From Paramecium pentaurelia (lineage: Eukaryota; Ciliophora; Oligohymenophorea; Peniculida; Parameciidae), in NCBI GenBank assembly GCA_905183005.1, contig CAJJDO010000103.1, positions 156,976-220,975 of the forward strand: DNA of 64,000 nucleotides. The letters are read 5' to 3'. This document shows positions 13,036 through 23,319 of the stretch, one piece after another; position 1 is the first letter of the stretch, and every line of letters begins with the position of its first letter. Below the pieces are notes generated by a model that was not told the DNA's origin, made no database searches, and worked only from the letters and a program-made list of their open reading frames with translations. The position numbers and the translations under genes were made by a program.

Positions 13036-14453
13036 ATGAAGATAGGTATTATTAACTTATTTAAATAGCTCCTCTCATTTATTTAATTCTTTAAGGAAGT
13101 ACATTAGTGATTTATGGAATCCTTAATCCTTAATTTTTTGATTTTTCAAAAATTTCTTTTTATTATTTTGCTATTGTCGTGATATTATCTATGGGATTTT
13201 ATGCTTAGACTTCTTTGAAAGATGTAATAAACTATTTAAGAAATAGCCTGGTTATCTTATAATTAGAAGTCCTAACAATACTGAATGTTCAAATTAAATA
13301 ACACAAAAACGAAAAATGTTTTAATTTTAAGCTATCCCTTCCAATGCTAGAACATATCCTATAATTGAATAATAAAATGTAGTTTAAGAATAAAAATCAG
13401 AAAATGAATAGTAATTATATTAAATATTTATAGAGAATTACCTTGTGAAGCATCATTAGAGGTTAATCAATTACCAGAATTTGATATTAATTAAATTCCA
13501 TCTTTTACTAAAACTCCAGATAAATATCCATCTCCATTCAAAGCATAAAATACATTTCAAGATTTTGATTCAAAATAACCATCTACATAAGCTTTTTCAA
13601 TCACAAGTTAAAATGAACATGAAATTATTGTTCCTATTACTAATAATGATTAATAAAAAGATTAAGATGCATAGAAATAAAATGATAAAATTTAATAAAA
13701 AGTAATGAGTGAAGAGAAAAGAAGAAATAATAATAAACTTTAACCATAACTCTCGATATAAGTACATTCAGTTTAGAATGAATATATAAGTGAATAATAT
13801 TCACCAGGAATGTCAGAGAGAAATAAAATTACACAATCTACAAGAGCAGTGAATAAAGTATTTATAGAAAAAAGGTTTAATATTTTATAATAGATTAGAT
13901 ATTGTCCAATTTGTTCAATTGATTAATTAGCAAGAGCTAAACATTGTTAATCATGTAAAAAATGTGTAGCTTGTTATGATCATCATTGTCCTTGGGCTGG
14001 TAATTGTATTGGAGAAAGAAATAGATGTGTCTATTATTGGTTTTTAGTATTTTAGATTTAAGAAATCTATTATGCTTTTATTAGCGTATTAAATTTCAAT
14101 AAACTAGTTTTTAGACATTGCAAAATCTAGATTTTGATCATTACAATCCTCTCTTCAAATTTTTTTCAATTTACTTTTTAATCAATACCATATTTTTTGG
14201 TGTCTTGGTAACCAGATTATTATGTTTTCAAACATTTCTTTCATTTTAAAACTTAACAACATGTATTATATATTATTATATAAAAATAGGGGAATTTTAT
14301 AGTTGGAATAAGATCTCATATTTGTAAGAATTACAAAAAAAGAATGGATCTCCATTTAGTTAAGGATGGAAAAAAAATCTATAAACATATTGTAGATTCA
14401 ATATACCATAACTAACAATATGGGAATATAATCCAGAGAGAGTTTATAAATGA
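13036..14453 (+). CDS. DHHC palmitoyltransferase, about 430 aa
   Basis: A membrane S-acyltransferase that attaches fatty acyl chains to protein cysteines. Two N-terminal helices are followed by the DPG motif (DPGYLIIRS), which appears only after splicing a 23-nt intron. A long polar loop (about residues 100-220) comes next. The cysteine-rich domain is CPICSIDQLARAKHCQSCKK, then ACYDHHCPWAGNCIG with the catalytic DHHC cysteine. The TTWE motif after the last helix is restored exactly by removing a 27-nt intron, which independently confirms the splicing model. Five introns in all (23, 23, 23, 29, 27 nt). Localisation to the Golgi or another endomembrane is inferred from the family. Confidence 0.93.
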
Positions 14454-14689
14454 AAAATTCAATTAAAATCAATCATAATATTTTATAATATAATTTTATA
14501 TAAAAGATTTCGGATTGTAATCATAATTATATAATATTCATAAACAATTGAAACTTTTAGTCTTTTTAATTAAATATTTAATCTTTTAAATATATATTTT
14601 CAACGATAATAATTTAAATATTTTATTTATTATAAATCTCTATCAATTATGATATTTAAAATAAAGTTATTAAATTATCACATTGTCTA

Positions 14690-16114
14690 TCAAGGACTTA
14701 TACTTCTCTTTCTCTCAGAAAAGCTCTTTTGAAAACATGCAAGATATTCTCTTTGAGTACATATAAAAACCTATTTAATATAATTATTTATACTTCTATA
14801 TAACGTGAACCCAATGATTTCTTATGGTATTTTTATTTCAATTTTTCAGCTGTTTCCAAATTCTTTACTAAGACAAAACACTACCCTTTGGCTTTCCCAG
14901 TATCATCATATAAAAATTTAATTGTTTTAATCTTTGAATTATCTAAAATAATATATATAAATTGTTACTCTTAAAGAAAGTTCTTACATCCTATTCAGTA
15001 CTTGACCATGGCAGTCCTCTTAACTTAAGTACTCCTTGTTATTAACATTGATATTCATTTTCTTCATTTATATTACCTACTTCAGATGCAATTTAAGGAT
15101 TGATCTTTTTTAAATATTGATTTGATTTTTATGCTTTATTAAACTCATCAAAACAACTATTAAATATTTCAAGATAACGATGATCCATTTATGATTTATG
15201 AAATGTTCTTAAATATTCAAGATCTTCAATTGAATTTACTTAAACATATGCTTCACCAGTAAACAAACCATTTTATTAAAATTTCATAGTCAACATTTCT
15301 TTTTTGAGACGAGGCATTTCCAAAAAATTTATTAAATCTGATTTTGTACATTAAAATGGTAGTCCTCTTATCTTTAAGTAAAATTACTATTTGGGTTTTG
15401 ATTCCTCTTAAATTTTATCCTTTTATTAAGGATTTTCCTACTTTTTAAAAATAGTTTCAAATTCATCTTCATCTCTTGTATAATATTGAATATTTAAATT
15501 ATCATCTTATAGAGATTAATTAAGACTTATTATAAAGCTATTACCTGATGGATCATCCATATTCCAATGAAATGGGAGTCTCTTATTTTATTGATATTAT
15601 TGTAGATTCTCTATAATATATTGTATGCCTGAATATAACTCTCCTTAACAATTCTTTCTCTCAATTTAATCTCTTGATAATTCATCAATTATATTTTAGA
15701 TAAATCCCTCTAAAGTATTAATACAACTCTTCTTATTGGTTGACATTTAAAATTCTAATTCAGGTATGGATACTTTGCATTGTTAAGATCTAATTATTCT
15801 ATATTAAAGTAACTATAATATTTAAATAAGTCATACTTAAGGATTATCAATTTTTAATTATAATTTTATACCCTTTTCTTATTTTTCTTTTTTAAATTAC
15901 ACTTCATCATTTTTATATCCACATTATTGACAATTAAATGAGATTATAAAAATATGTTAAAAATTAGGTATATTTTTGATAGAAATTTTAGTTTTACAAG
16001 TTTTATCACAATTACTACATTTATTTTCTTTAATGATGACTATTATGATAATGGAACTAATTTACTTTCTTAATCCTCCTTGAGATTATCTAATATTTGT
16101 TAAATGTTATCCAT
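14690..16114 (-). CDS. ZPR1 zinc finger fused to two hnRNP F/H-type quasi-RRMs
   Basis: About 441 aa in one frame; introns 26, 24, 26 and 23 nt. Residues about 20-60 form a C4 zinc finger (CSNCDKTC ... SFNCQQCGYKNDEV) typical of ZPR1. The ZPR1 beta domain follows (TLEGFIQNIIDELSRDQIERK, then MDDPSGNSFI, about 95-170). The second half has two quasi-RRMs of the hnRNP F/H/GRSF1 kind: LKIRGLPFQCTKSDLINFLE, and LKLRGLPWSSTEQDVRTFFK with KGQCFVLV and SRYIEV. ZPR1 binds eEF1A in other eukaryotes and usually has two zinc modules; only one is seen here. Quasi-RRMs bind G-rich RNA. The combination in one protein is unusual; I see no internal stop or N that would suggest a misjoin. Confidence 0.85.
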
Positions 16115-16579
16115 TAATTATTATTAAAAATAATAAATATTAGACAAAGAAAAGAGTCCAAAAAATAATTATATATAATATATATATATATATTAAATAT
16201 ACATTCTCCACCAATAATTTATAATCCCTTAATATTATTGAGGAAATTTTATAATAGTAATTACATTGAAGACAATTAGAATTAGATTTTGATTTTAGTA
16301 TTTTTACATTAATCAATTTCCTTACTATTAATTGTAAATTTTTATCAATAATCCTTTTATGATTAGGTTTATATAATTATATATAATATACTTTGAAATG
16401 GTTTTAATGTTTTTACAAAATCTGAAAATAATATTTCCTATTCAAGTTATTAATCTCAGAAATCTATGGAGATAATCTAATTTAAAATTGGTTTAAATAT
16501 TATGTTATTTTTTGAAATACAAAATTACATATTTGTAAAGAACAATATTAAATGAGATATTGCATTATATTATTTTTTT
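16115..16579. other. AT-rich divergent intergenic region
   Basis: 465 bp between the starts of two divergent genes. It contains a short TA run near 16170-16190 and no convincing open frame or RNA gene. It presumably carries both promoters. Confidence 0.5.
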
Positions 16580-18112
16580 ATGTTTATAATATTTAATATT
16601 TGTTTCCTTCAAGCATCAGAAATTACATAAACTGATTTAGAATAAGTGAATTTCATGTAGACTGTTGATTGGAAACCATGTATAATATAATATATAATAA
16701 ATAAGACATTCCAACACAAGCATTTTCTCAAGCAATAACAAGTTAAGGTTGTGTATTACCTAAAGAGAGTGTTCCATTTTTAAATGCAACATTTACTCCA
16801 ACTAGAGTGATACCAAGTGTTGATACTAGTAAACAAACTATTTCAAGTCCTGATAAAACATATGCTGAATTCGGAACAATAGATGTTAACAATAATTTAT
16901 TAAAGTATTAAGTTGATTTTACTACTAATTATCAAAATAAATTAGTATATGGTACATTATACACTTAACCATTATCAATGAATTATTCTGTTTGGGTTCA
17001 TTAAAATAATAAAGTAAAAATAAGGATTTATAAAAAATATAGACTATTGCATATAAATTGTATGAATGTCCTAATATGACTATGGATTTTACTATTACTT
17101 AAGTGAATTTGGAAGGATTAACAGAAGTATAAAAGATGCAAGTTGTAAATGCAATGAATTCTATTAAATTCTTAAATCCAATGATAAATTAATATTATTA
17201 AGATCATTCTGAAACTTTTTGTTCAAAATTGAAATTATTTGTAAGTGAGAAATTAATTTCTAATAAAATCAGTTTCAATATGTTTGAATATTATTAGTTG
17301 GATGATCCAAATCCTAAAATTATTGAATCCATAGAGAATATAATATTCTAAGGACTTAATTTTAATGATTAGAATTATGTACTTGGATTAAATGTTGAAA
17401 TTTTTAATTATTAAACAGAATACACAACATCATTAGATGTACATTAAATCAAATTAAATACATACTCTTTTGGAATATCTATGGATCTCCTTAAAACTTA
17501 TTTTAATTATGGAGCTGAGAATGGAATGTTTGATGTTACTATTACAAATTCTAATTTTCCAATTGATGGTTTCTCTTATAAAACAGGAGATTTAAGAACT
17601 ATGATACCTTCAGCTTATTATTCCTTCAAATTAAATACAGAACTCATAGTTTAATGCAAACTTATTACTCATAGTTTTTTAGGATTGACTGATTTGGCAG
17701 TGATAAACAATAGTATTTCAATTTAATTAGGACATCATTGTTAAGTGATTACTTAAGGTATTTTAATAACAGGATTTGATATTGATGTTGAAATGAAATT
17801 AGCAGTCAGAGAATTTTCAGAATATATAGATTTTGTATAATTAATGTTTAATTAAATTAGTTTATTAAGGAATATCATTTATTATTATTAAAATTCTAAG
17901 AGGAACCAAATTATGGTATTTGGAGTTTGAAGAATTTAGAGAGGTATATAAAAAATAATTAAATTTTTAGTATCATATAAACAGGATTAGAATAAAATTT
18001 GATAGGTAAAAATGTTTATGGATCTGGATGGTTAAAAAACTAATTGGGTCCATAAATTAGTTATGGATTTTCTAGTCAAACTCTAGCTATTTGGAATGCA
18101 TAATTGATTTGA
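16580..18112 (+). CDS. Probable secreted or surface protein, about 474 aa
   Basis: Starts MFIIFNICFLQASEITQ, a short signal-peptide-like stretch with a plausible cleavage after Ala-Ser. Introns of 26, 29, 26 and 27 nt each remove an in-frame TGA and leave a frame divisible by three. The mature part is rich in Thr/Ser/Asn and beta-type segments, with scattered cysteines (GCVLPK, YECPNMT, TFCSKLK, VQCKL, GHHCQV) that could form disulfides. I recognise no family. An alternative upstream ATG at 16552 does not give a clean frame. The gene is followed by a minus-strand tRNA. Confidence 0.65.
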
Positions 18113-18139
18113 TTATCTATATTATCAATATAAAAAAAT

Positions 18140-18210
18140 CGTCCCACCGAGGAATTGAACCTCGAACTCGAGAGCCGGAATCTCACGTGTTACCTTTACA
18201 CTAATAGGAC
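18140..18210 (-). tRNA. tRNA-Arg (anticodon CCG)
   Basis: The complementary strand folds as a full cloverleaf of 71 nt with discriminator: a 7-bp acceptor stem (GTCCTAT with GTGGGAC), a 4-bp D stem (GTGT/ACAC), an anticodon stem TGAGA/TCTCG with loop TTCCGGC, a short variable region, and a T stem CGAGG/CCTCG with loop TTCAATT. Anticodon positions 34-36 read CCG, for the Arg codon CGG. The internal B box GGTTCAATTCC is perfect and a T7 run follows directly as an RNA polymerase III terminator. No intron; CCA is not encoded. Confidence 0.93.
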
Positions 18211-18298
18211 TTGCCTTGAGGTTCAAGCATTAATTCTATATATATACTCAAAATTATTAATTATGAGGAATACTAATTCTATGAATCGAACACATAAA

Positions 18299-19575
18299 TC
18301 ATTATAATTCAGATTTGAAGATCTTTTACATTCTTAATTTTTTTGGTAAGTTCTATTTCCTCTTTCTCATTATTTTGTTTTATTTTTATTATTCTTCTAA
18401 ATTTCCTTACTCCTATTCTACTTTAATTATTTAATTAAAGTGTCTCAAATATGGTTTTTCAATTGTATTCTCCAAATCCTCCAATGTTTATAAGAATTCT
18501 TTTCCTTCATGAAGATAATAGCTTTATAATGCTTCAGCTTTATTCTGAAAATCCTACCATTTTTCAGAATAAGGTTTTTCAGGTGATTTTTCCTTTTCTG
18601 TTCTATGTCTATGAGATAAGATAATAGGAGAATCATTATTACCTACATTCAATTTAATTAAGGATTAATGAGTGATAGTTAAATTACTTGGAGTTATAGC
18701 ATTTAAAGCAGGAGTAGTACCAACAGTTGTAGGTACTGTTGTAATTTTTGTAAAACTCATTTTTTTATTTGGAGAATGATCCTAATTCTCAGGAGCAGTT
18801 TTTAAAGTAATACTTTTTCTAAACTTCAAAAGTTATTATTCTTTAGTTTATTTTATTAATCTGTTAGTAGCTTCATGATAGAATTATAAATATCCTTCAT
18901 TTGGTATTTATTCTTTCCTTCCCATCTCTATTCCTCTATCTTTTAAATATTCTTTAAGAATCTAGTATTTTTCATCAAGACTTAGTTATGGTTCTTTTTT
19001 TCCTCTTGGACGTGAACTATTAAAATTATGATAAAATTCTTTAGTGTCACAATTTCTTGCAGTTTAGAAATTAATTTAAGTAATTTTATTAAGTAAATCA
19101 CTTTCTGTTAATGTAATATTACGATGATTCATTTTTTCTTTAATTCGATGTAGATTATAATGAGTTTCAAGAGTTGCTGCTGATTCATGTACAAATTTAG
19201 TTTATAATTATAATGGAAATTTAAGTTTGACCAAATCTACTTAAGGTGTTGGACAATCTTCTTTTGCTAAATTTTCTAATTCCATTTCTAATTATTAACT
19301 GATGACTGCAATTTATTCATCCTAATGGTTTATGAATTTACGACTCTACGATTAGAATTTGAGATGTTGCATAATCTAACGAACCTTTCTATGTTCAATA
19401 TAATTCAATTCTTTAATAGGTTTAGAGAGATCTATGAATGTGTTTAGATTTTTGAGTGTTTTAAGTGAGGAATCAAATTTAGCAAAATGTTAGCCAGCCC
19501 TTATTAGGATATACTGTACATCACTTTAAAAGTAGGTTTGTTTAGTCCATACCTCTTGGGCAATTAAAAGTCCAT
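18299..19575 (-). CDS. Unknown protein, about 415 aa
   Basis: Starts MDFQLPKSDVQYIL after removing a 29-nt intron close to the start codon, and ends at TGA 18301-18299. Residues 30-110 are helical. A central basic segment (SSRPRGKKEPQLSLDEKYQI, about 170-190) leads to a helical domain with NEGYLQFYHEATNRLIKQ. The C-terminal part is Ser/Thr-rich with repeated SPEKP/SPNKK-like sites and a basic end. It has the composition of a nuclear protein but no domain I can name. It lies 41 bp downstream of the Myb gene on the same strand, and both might act in chromatin; that is speculation from position. Confidence 0.6.
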
Positions 19576-19616
19576 TTATAAATAAATAAGAGTTGACAAT
19601 TAGGTAAATTAATTAA

Positions 19617-21170
19617 TCATTATTATTTGGCATCATCTTAACTAAATTGTGACAATCCGACTTTGTTTGGATACACTTGAATTAATTATTAAGAACTGAA
19701 CTTCTTTTTAGTTTTCTATGGTTATTTATTCATATCAGTTAATTACATTAATTTTCTTTGATTTGTAATCAAATTAATTAATTATTACATGAATTCTAAA
19801 TTAGCATAATATAAAGTATTTGTTTTATCATTAACTAATGCAAATTAGATATCAAAAATATCTTCATGTTTAAGATGTTCTACTGAATCAACATTATATT
19901 AAACTTTTGGAATAGCTAATTTATCAATAGATAATTAATCATCTTCTGTTTCTAAATTAATCTTTAATAAACATCTTGATAAAGAATTCATAATTGAAGG
20001 AGTATTCATAATTACTTCATCAGGTTCTTCTTAAATATCATTTTTCTTTTCATCTGTTGGTGTACTTGCTGATTAAATTTTTATTTTTCTTTATTAATTT
20101 AACATCTTATCAAGATCACTCTTAGCAATACTTAATAATTTATTTTTTAATAATTTATCTTTCCCTAATTTATTTTCCAATTACATTCCTTCACTTATTT
20201 ACATTTCAGAAATCAATTATTAAATTTTGTTCATTTCATCTTAATTCAATTTCCTATATTTAGATGATGAATTTGAAGAAGTATCACTATCATAACCAGA
20301 ATCAGGTTAATTTAATAATTCATAAAATCTCTTTTTTAAATCATAACGAGATCTCTTTCTATTTAATGACCATTCTCTTTATACTCTTTTCCATCTCTTT
20401 CCATATTTCTAAACTAATTATAATAATTATAAATCATCTTCAATTCTAAAAGCTTCCTTTGATATTGAAGGATCAAGTGTATTATACCAACGATCTTAAC
20501 ATTACTTATCAGACTTATTTAAAACATTAGCCATACATTTCCAATTAATAGTCTATGAATTATTCAAATATGTTATTATCATATTTTATAATGTCTAATC
20601 TTCTTATCCTGTCCATAATAATCCTCTTTATGTATGATGGATTAATTCAGTCCAATGACTTTTCAACTCTTTAACTGATCTATTCAATAAATTTCCTAAC
20701 TCTTTCCATTAATTATGTTATACACCCAATTTACAAATAACCCATATTAAGATACGTGATTCTTCCTATGTCCATTATTAACATCTTTAATTTTATTGCA
20801 CATTTTCAATAATCTCCAACATAGATTTCTCATCTTCATAACCAAAATTTCTTAGCAAAAATTACAATCTTGTTTCTATTTCATTCACTTAAATAGGACC
20901 CATAGATTTTAACACTTAAACAAATTGTTCATTCTCATTTCTCTTAGATTTTATCAAACTCCAAAAATAAGCATTCTACCCTGGATTTTGATTTTCGAAG
21001 TATTTTGTTGCTTTCCTCTAAGGACTCTTACAAGCATCAGAACTTAGAGAGAAAGAATTCCTACGTTTCTGAGCTTCACAATTAAACACTGAAGGCACAT
21101 TATGCATTCTTCGACGACGCAAATCAAATTTAACCTATTACATATAAGAGCAATCTTTCTCTTAATTCAT
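19617..21170 (-). CDS. Myb/SANT-repeat DNA-binding protein, 517 aa
   Basis: A single exon of 518 codons ending in TGA. Tandem Myb-type repeats lie at about residues 130-290: WTQEESRILIWVICKLGVQ ... WKELGNLLN, WTGQEDQTLQNMIITYL ... NWKCMANVLNKSDKQCQDRW, and a third, less regular unit with LVQKYGKRWKRVQREW. Spaced tryptophans and the QCQDRW recognition-helix motif support DNA binding. The N-terminus is basic (FDLRRRRMHNVPS); the C-terminal 200 residues are acidic and coiled. Likely a transcription factor or chromatin protein; targets cannot be inferred. Confidence 0.85.
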
Positions 21171-21465
21171 TTATATATATATATATATATATAATATATT
21201 GACAATATATCTATCAGTTGGGGAAAGAATTGGAATCATGAAATCATACAAGATGAATCAGCCTAAATCTCATCATTAATTTAATTTTATTTATTTTATT
21301 CAAAATTAACCAAATTACTTTGCTATTTAAATGATACTCCTAATTCATAATCTCTATATACTAATTCTAATTCTAACCCCCCCCCCATTCATTAATTTCT
21401 TATTATCAATAAATAATTCATTTCTATAATGTAATTTTATTTAAGTGACTGTTATTTAATTTAAA
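21171..21465. other. Intergenic stretch with TA run and C10 tract
   Basis: Divergent intergenic region. It starts with a TA dinucleotide run (about 21172-21194) and holds a run of ten C at 21377-21386, striking in this AT-rich DNA. No open frame of note. Confidence 0.6.
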
Positions 21466-22073
21466 ATGCTAATATAAGCTCCTATTCCTCGAACTAGATT
21501 TGCCATTACTCCTACTAATGTTCGACCAATTCATGTTTGTCTAGACATGACACCAACTAGACAATTTTCCAATCATAATAGCATTTTGAATATGACTTAA
21601 AGAGCAGATGATAGATTACAAATTCGACCAGTCGTTTAAAATAAACACCAATAATCAATCATTATCAAACAAGATAACATCAATAGAGTTCATGGCAACT
21701 CATTTTTTCAAAACTAATCTAATAAGGAAATGTAAAATTAAATCTAAGAATTAACAAAATAAAAGGAGAATATGTCTTAAATTTTATCAGAAGCCATTAG
21801 AAAAAATAATCTTCTCTAAAAATAGTTAGATGTACTCAATCCTATTTTAATTAGAAACTTTAAAGTGATAAAACTGAACAAACACTCTAATTTTAAGTAA
21901 ATTTAGATTAATTTCAAGAAGAAATCACATAATTAACTAATAGATTAGAGGATTTGATAATTGAAAATGCTTAGCTTTAAGAATCATATTAAAATTAACA
22001 ATTCTATATAGAGTAGTTAGAATATTAAGAGAATGATAATTTTAACGTCACTTAAAATTTCGGATAGTTGTGA
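21466..22073 (+). CDS. Coiled-coil protein, 194 aa
   Basis: Starts MLIQAPIPRTRFAITPTN; a 23-nt intron near 21822-21844 restores the frame to TGA 22071. Residues 1-85 are basic and disordered with repeated R-P/T-R motifs. Residues about 95-185 form a heptad-like coiled coil (IQELTKQKENMSQILSEA, then VNLDQFQEEITQLTNRLED). It resembles cytoskeletal or basal-body proteins only in style; no family was recognised. It is convergent with the next gene, 28 bp between stops. Confidence 0.65.
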
Positions 22074-22101
22074 AAATAGTAATATATAGATTTATATTGT
22101 T

Positions 22102-23174
22102 TCATTTTTATTTTGTTACTTTTAAACTCTTTAAAAATAACTCTTTATAAGATGTTTAATAATTTGTATCCAATACATTAACACCTTGTTATTTTCTTGT
22201 GGATGTGAATCCTTGAGGAGACATTGATTTTTTGTTTCTAGAACTGCTAATATTGAGAGTGGCTAGATGATAATTTTGAGATACAATAATGGAGACTATT
22301 ATTCTCCTTTTATTTTCTAGATTAACTACGTCCACTTCTAAGTTCTTATTGTTTTGTATCTCTTCCATCAGTCAAGTATTTAATAACTTCTTGCAATTTA
22401 CTCTTGTGCATAGGAGAAATATTGCCAATATTAACAATTATTTCACTATATATATATAAAAGATATCTTTTACCGCAAAGCTTGATTACTTTTAATTAAT
22501 CTTTGAGAAGCATCTCTGAATTCCTCTTCATTCTTTTTATAGTTTGATTGTTCTCTGTCAATTTATTATAGTAAATTTTAATTAATTTATTATGTGTAAG
22601 CTAAGGATTTATGTAATTCCTCCTTAATTAATATTAATTTAAATTACGCATTATTTCTTTAAGTCTTAAATAGATTTCTTCAATTTATTAGAAGTTTCTT
22701 CATGAGACATAGCCAATACTTGAATCTCTTATTGAGACGAGTTTAGAGCTTAGACTAATAGTTTATTATTAGTTTCAAGACTCTAATTTTACATTTAGAA
22801 CTCATTCAATTTCTCAGATACTCTCATCATATAAATATGAATTTATTACTTAGTTTAAATAACCATCTTACTTGTAATTATTTTATTCTCTAATTTAATG
22901 TAGAATACACTTAATTTTCTAGATCTCTAAAAATAACTGAAAATAAGTCTCCAATATTGAGAGAAGTATTGTCTCTCTATGTAGATACTTCACTTTCAGG
23001 TTAACTATAAATAATTGAGAGATCCTTATTGACTCCTCTCTTACTATGAATATCCATATCATCTAGATCACTTCCAATTAAATAATTCTCATATCCCTTA
23101 TACTCTCCATTATCTTAATGTAACAATTCCAAGAAAACACTCAATTCTTTTGACAACTCTGGTTTATTTAACAT
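22102..23174 (-). CDS. Coiled-coil protein, about 324 aa
   Basis: Starts MLNKPELSKELSVFLELL. Introns of 23, 25, 28 and 22 nt give a spliced length divisible by three and remove all TGAs. Residues about 35-80 are acidic and serine-rich. Residues about 85-240 are a long coiled coil (VSEKLNEFQMQNQSLETN and following). The C-terminal 80 residues are basic and Ser-rich (SRNKKSMSPQGFTSTRKQ). No catalytic domain. A structural role in the cytoskeleton is plausible but not shown. Confidence 0.65.
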
Positions 23175-23319
23175 AATTCTGTTATTTTATTAATAAATAT
23201 TTCTTAATAATTTAATTCAGCTGTTCTGCAACATTATACCTTCTCTTACTCTAAATATCTAATATATGACTTCATTTACTATAATATCAAAATATTAAAC
23301 TTTTCTAATACAATTTAAA

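Noticed and set aside
16170..16192. TA-rich runs as possible retained internal eliminated sequences
   Set aside because: They are simple AT-rich intergenic repeats without interruption of a gene or recognisable TA-bounded ends of an insertion.
21366..21386. C10 tract preceded by CTAATTCTAATTCTAA, suspected telomere or telomere remnant
   Set aside because: Paramecium telomeres are C4A2/C3A3 repeats; this is a single C run without the hexamer, inside normal gene-dense sequence.
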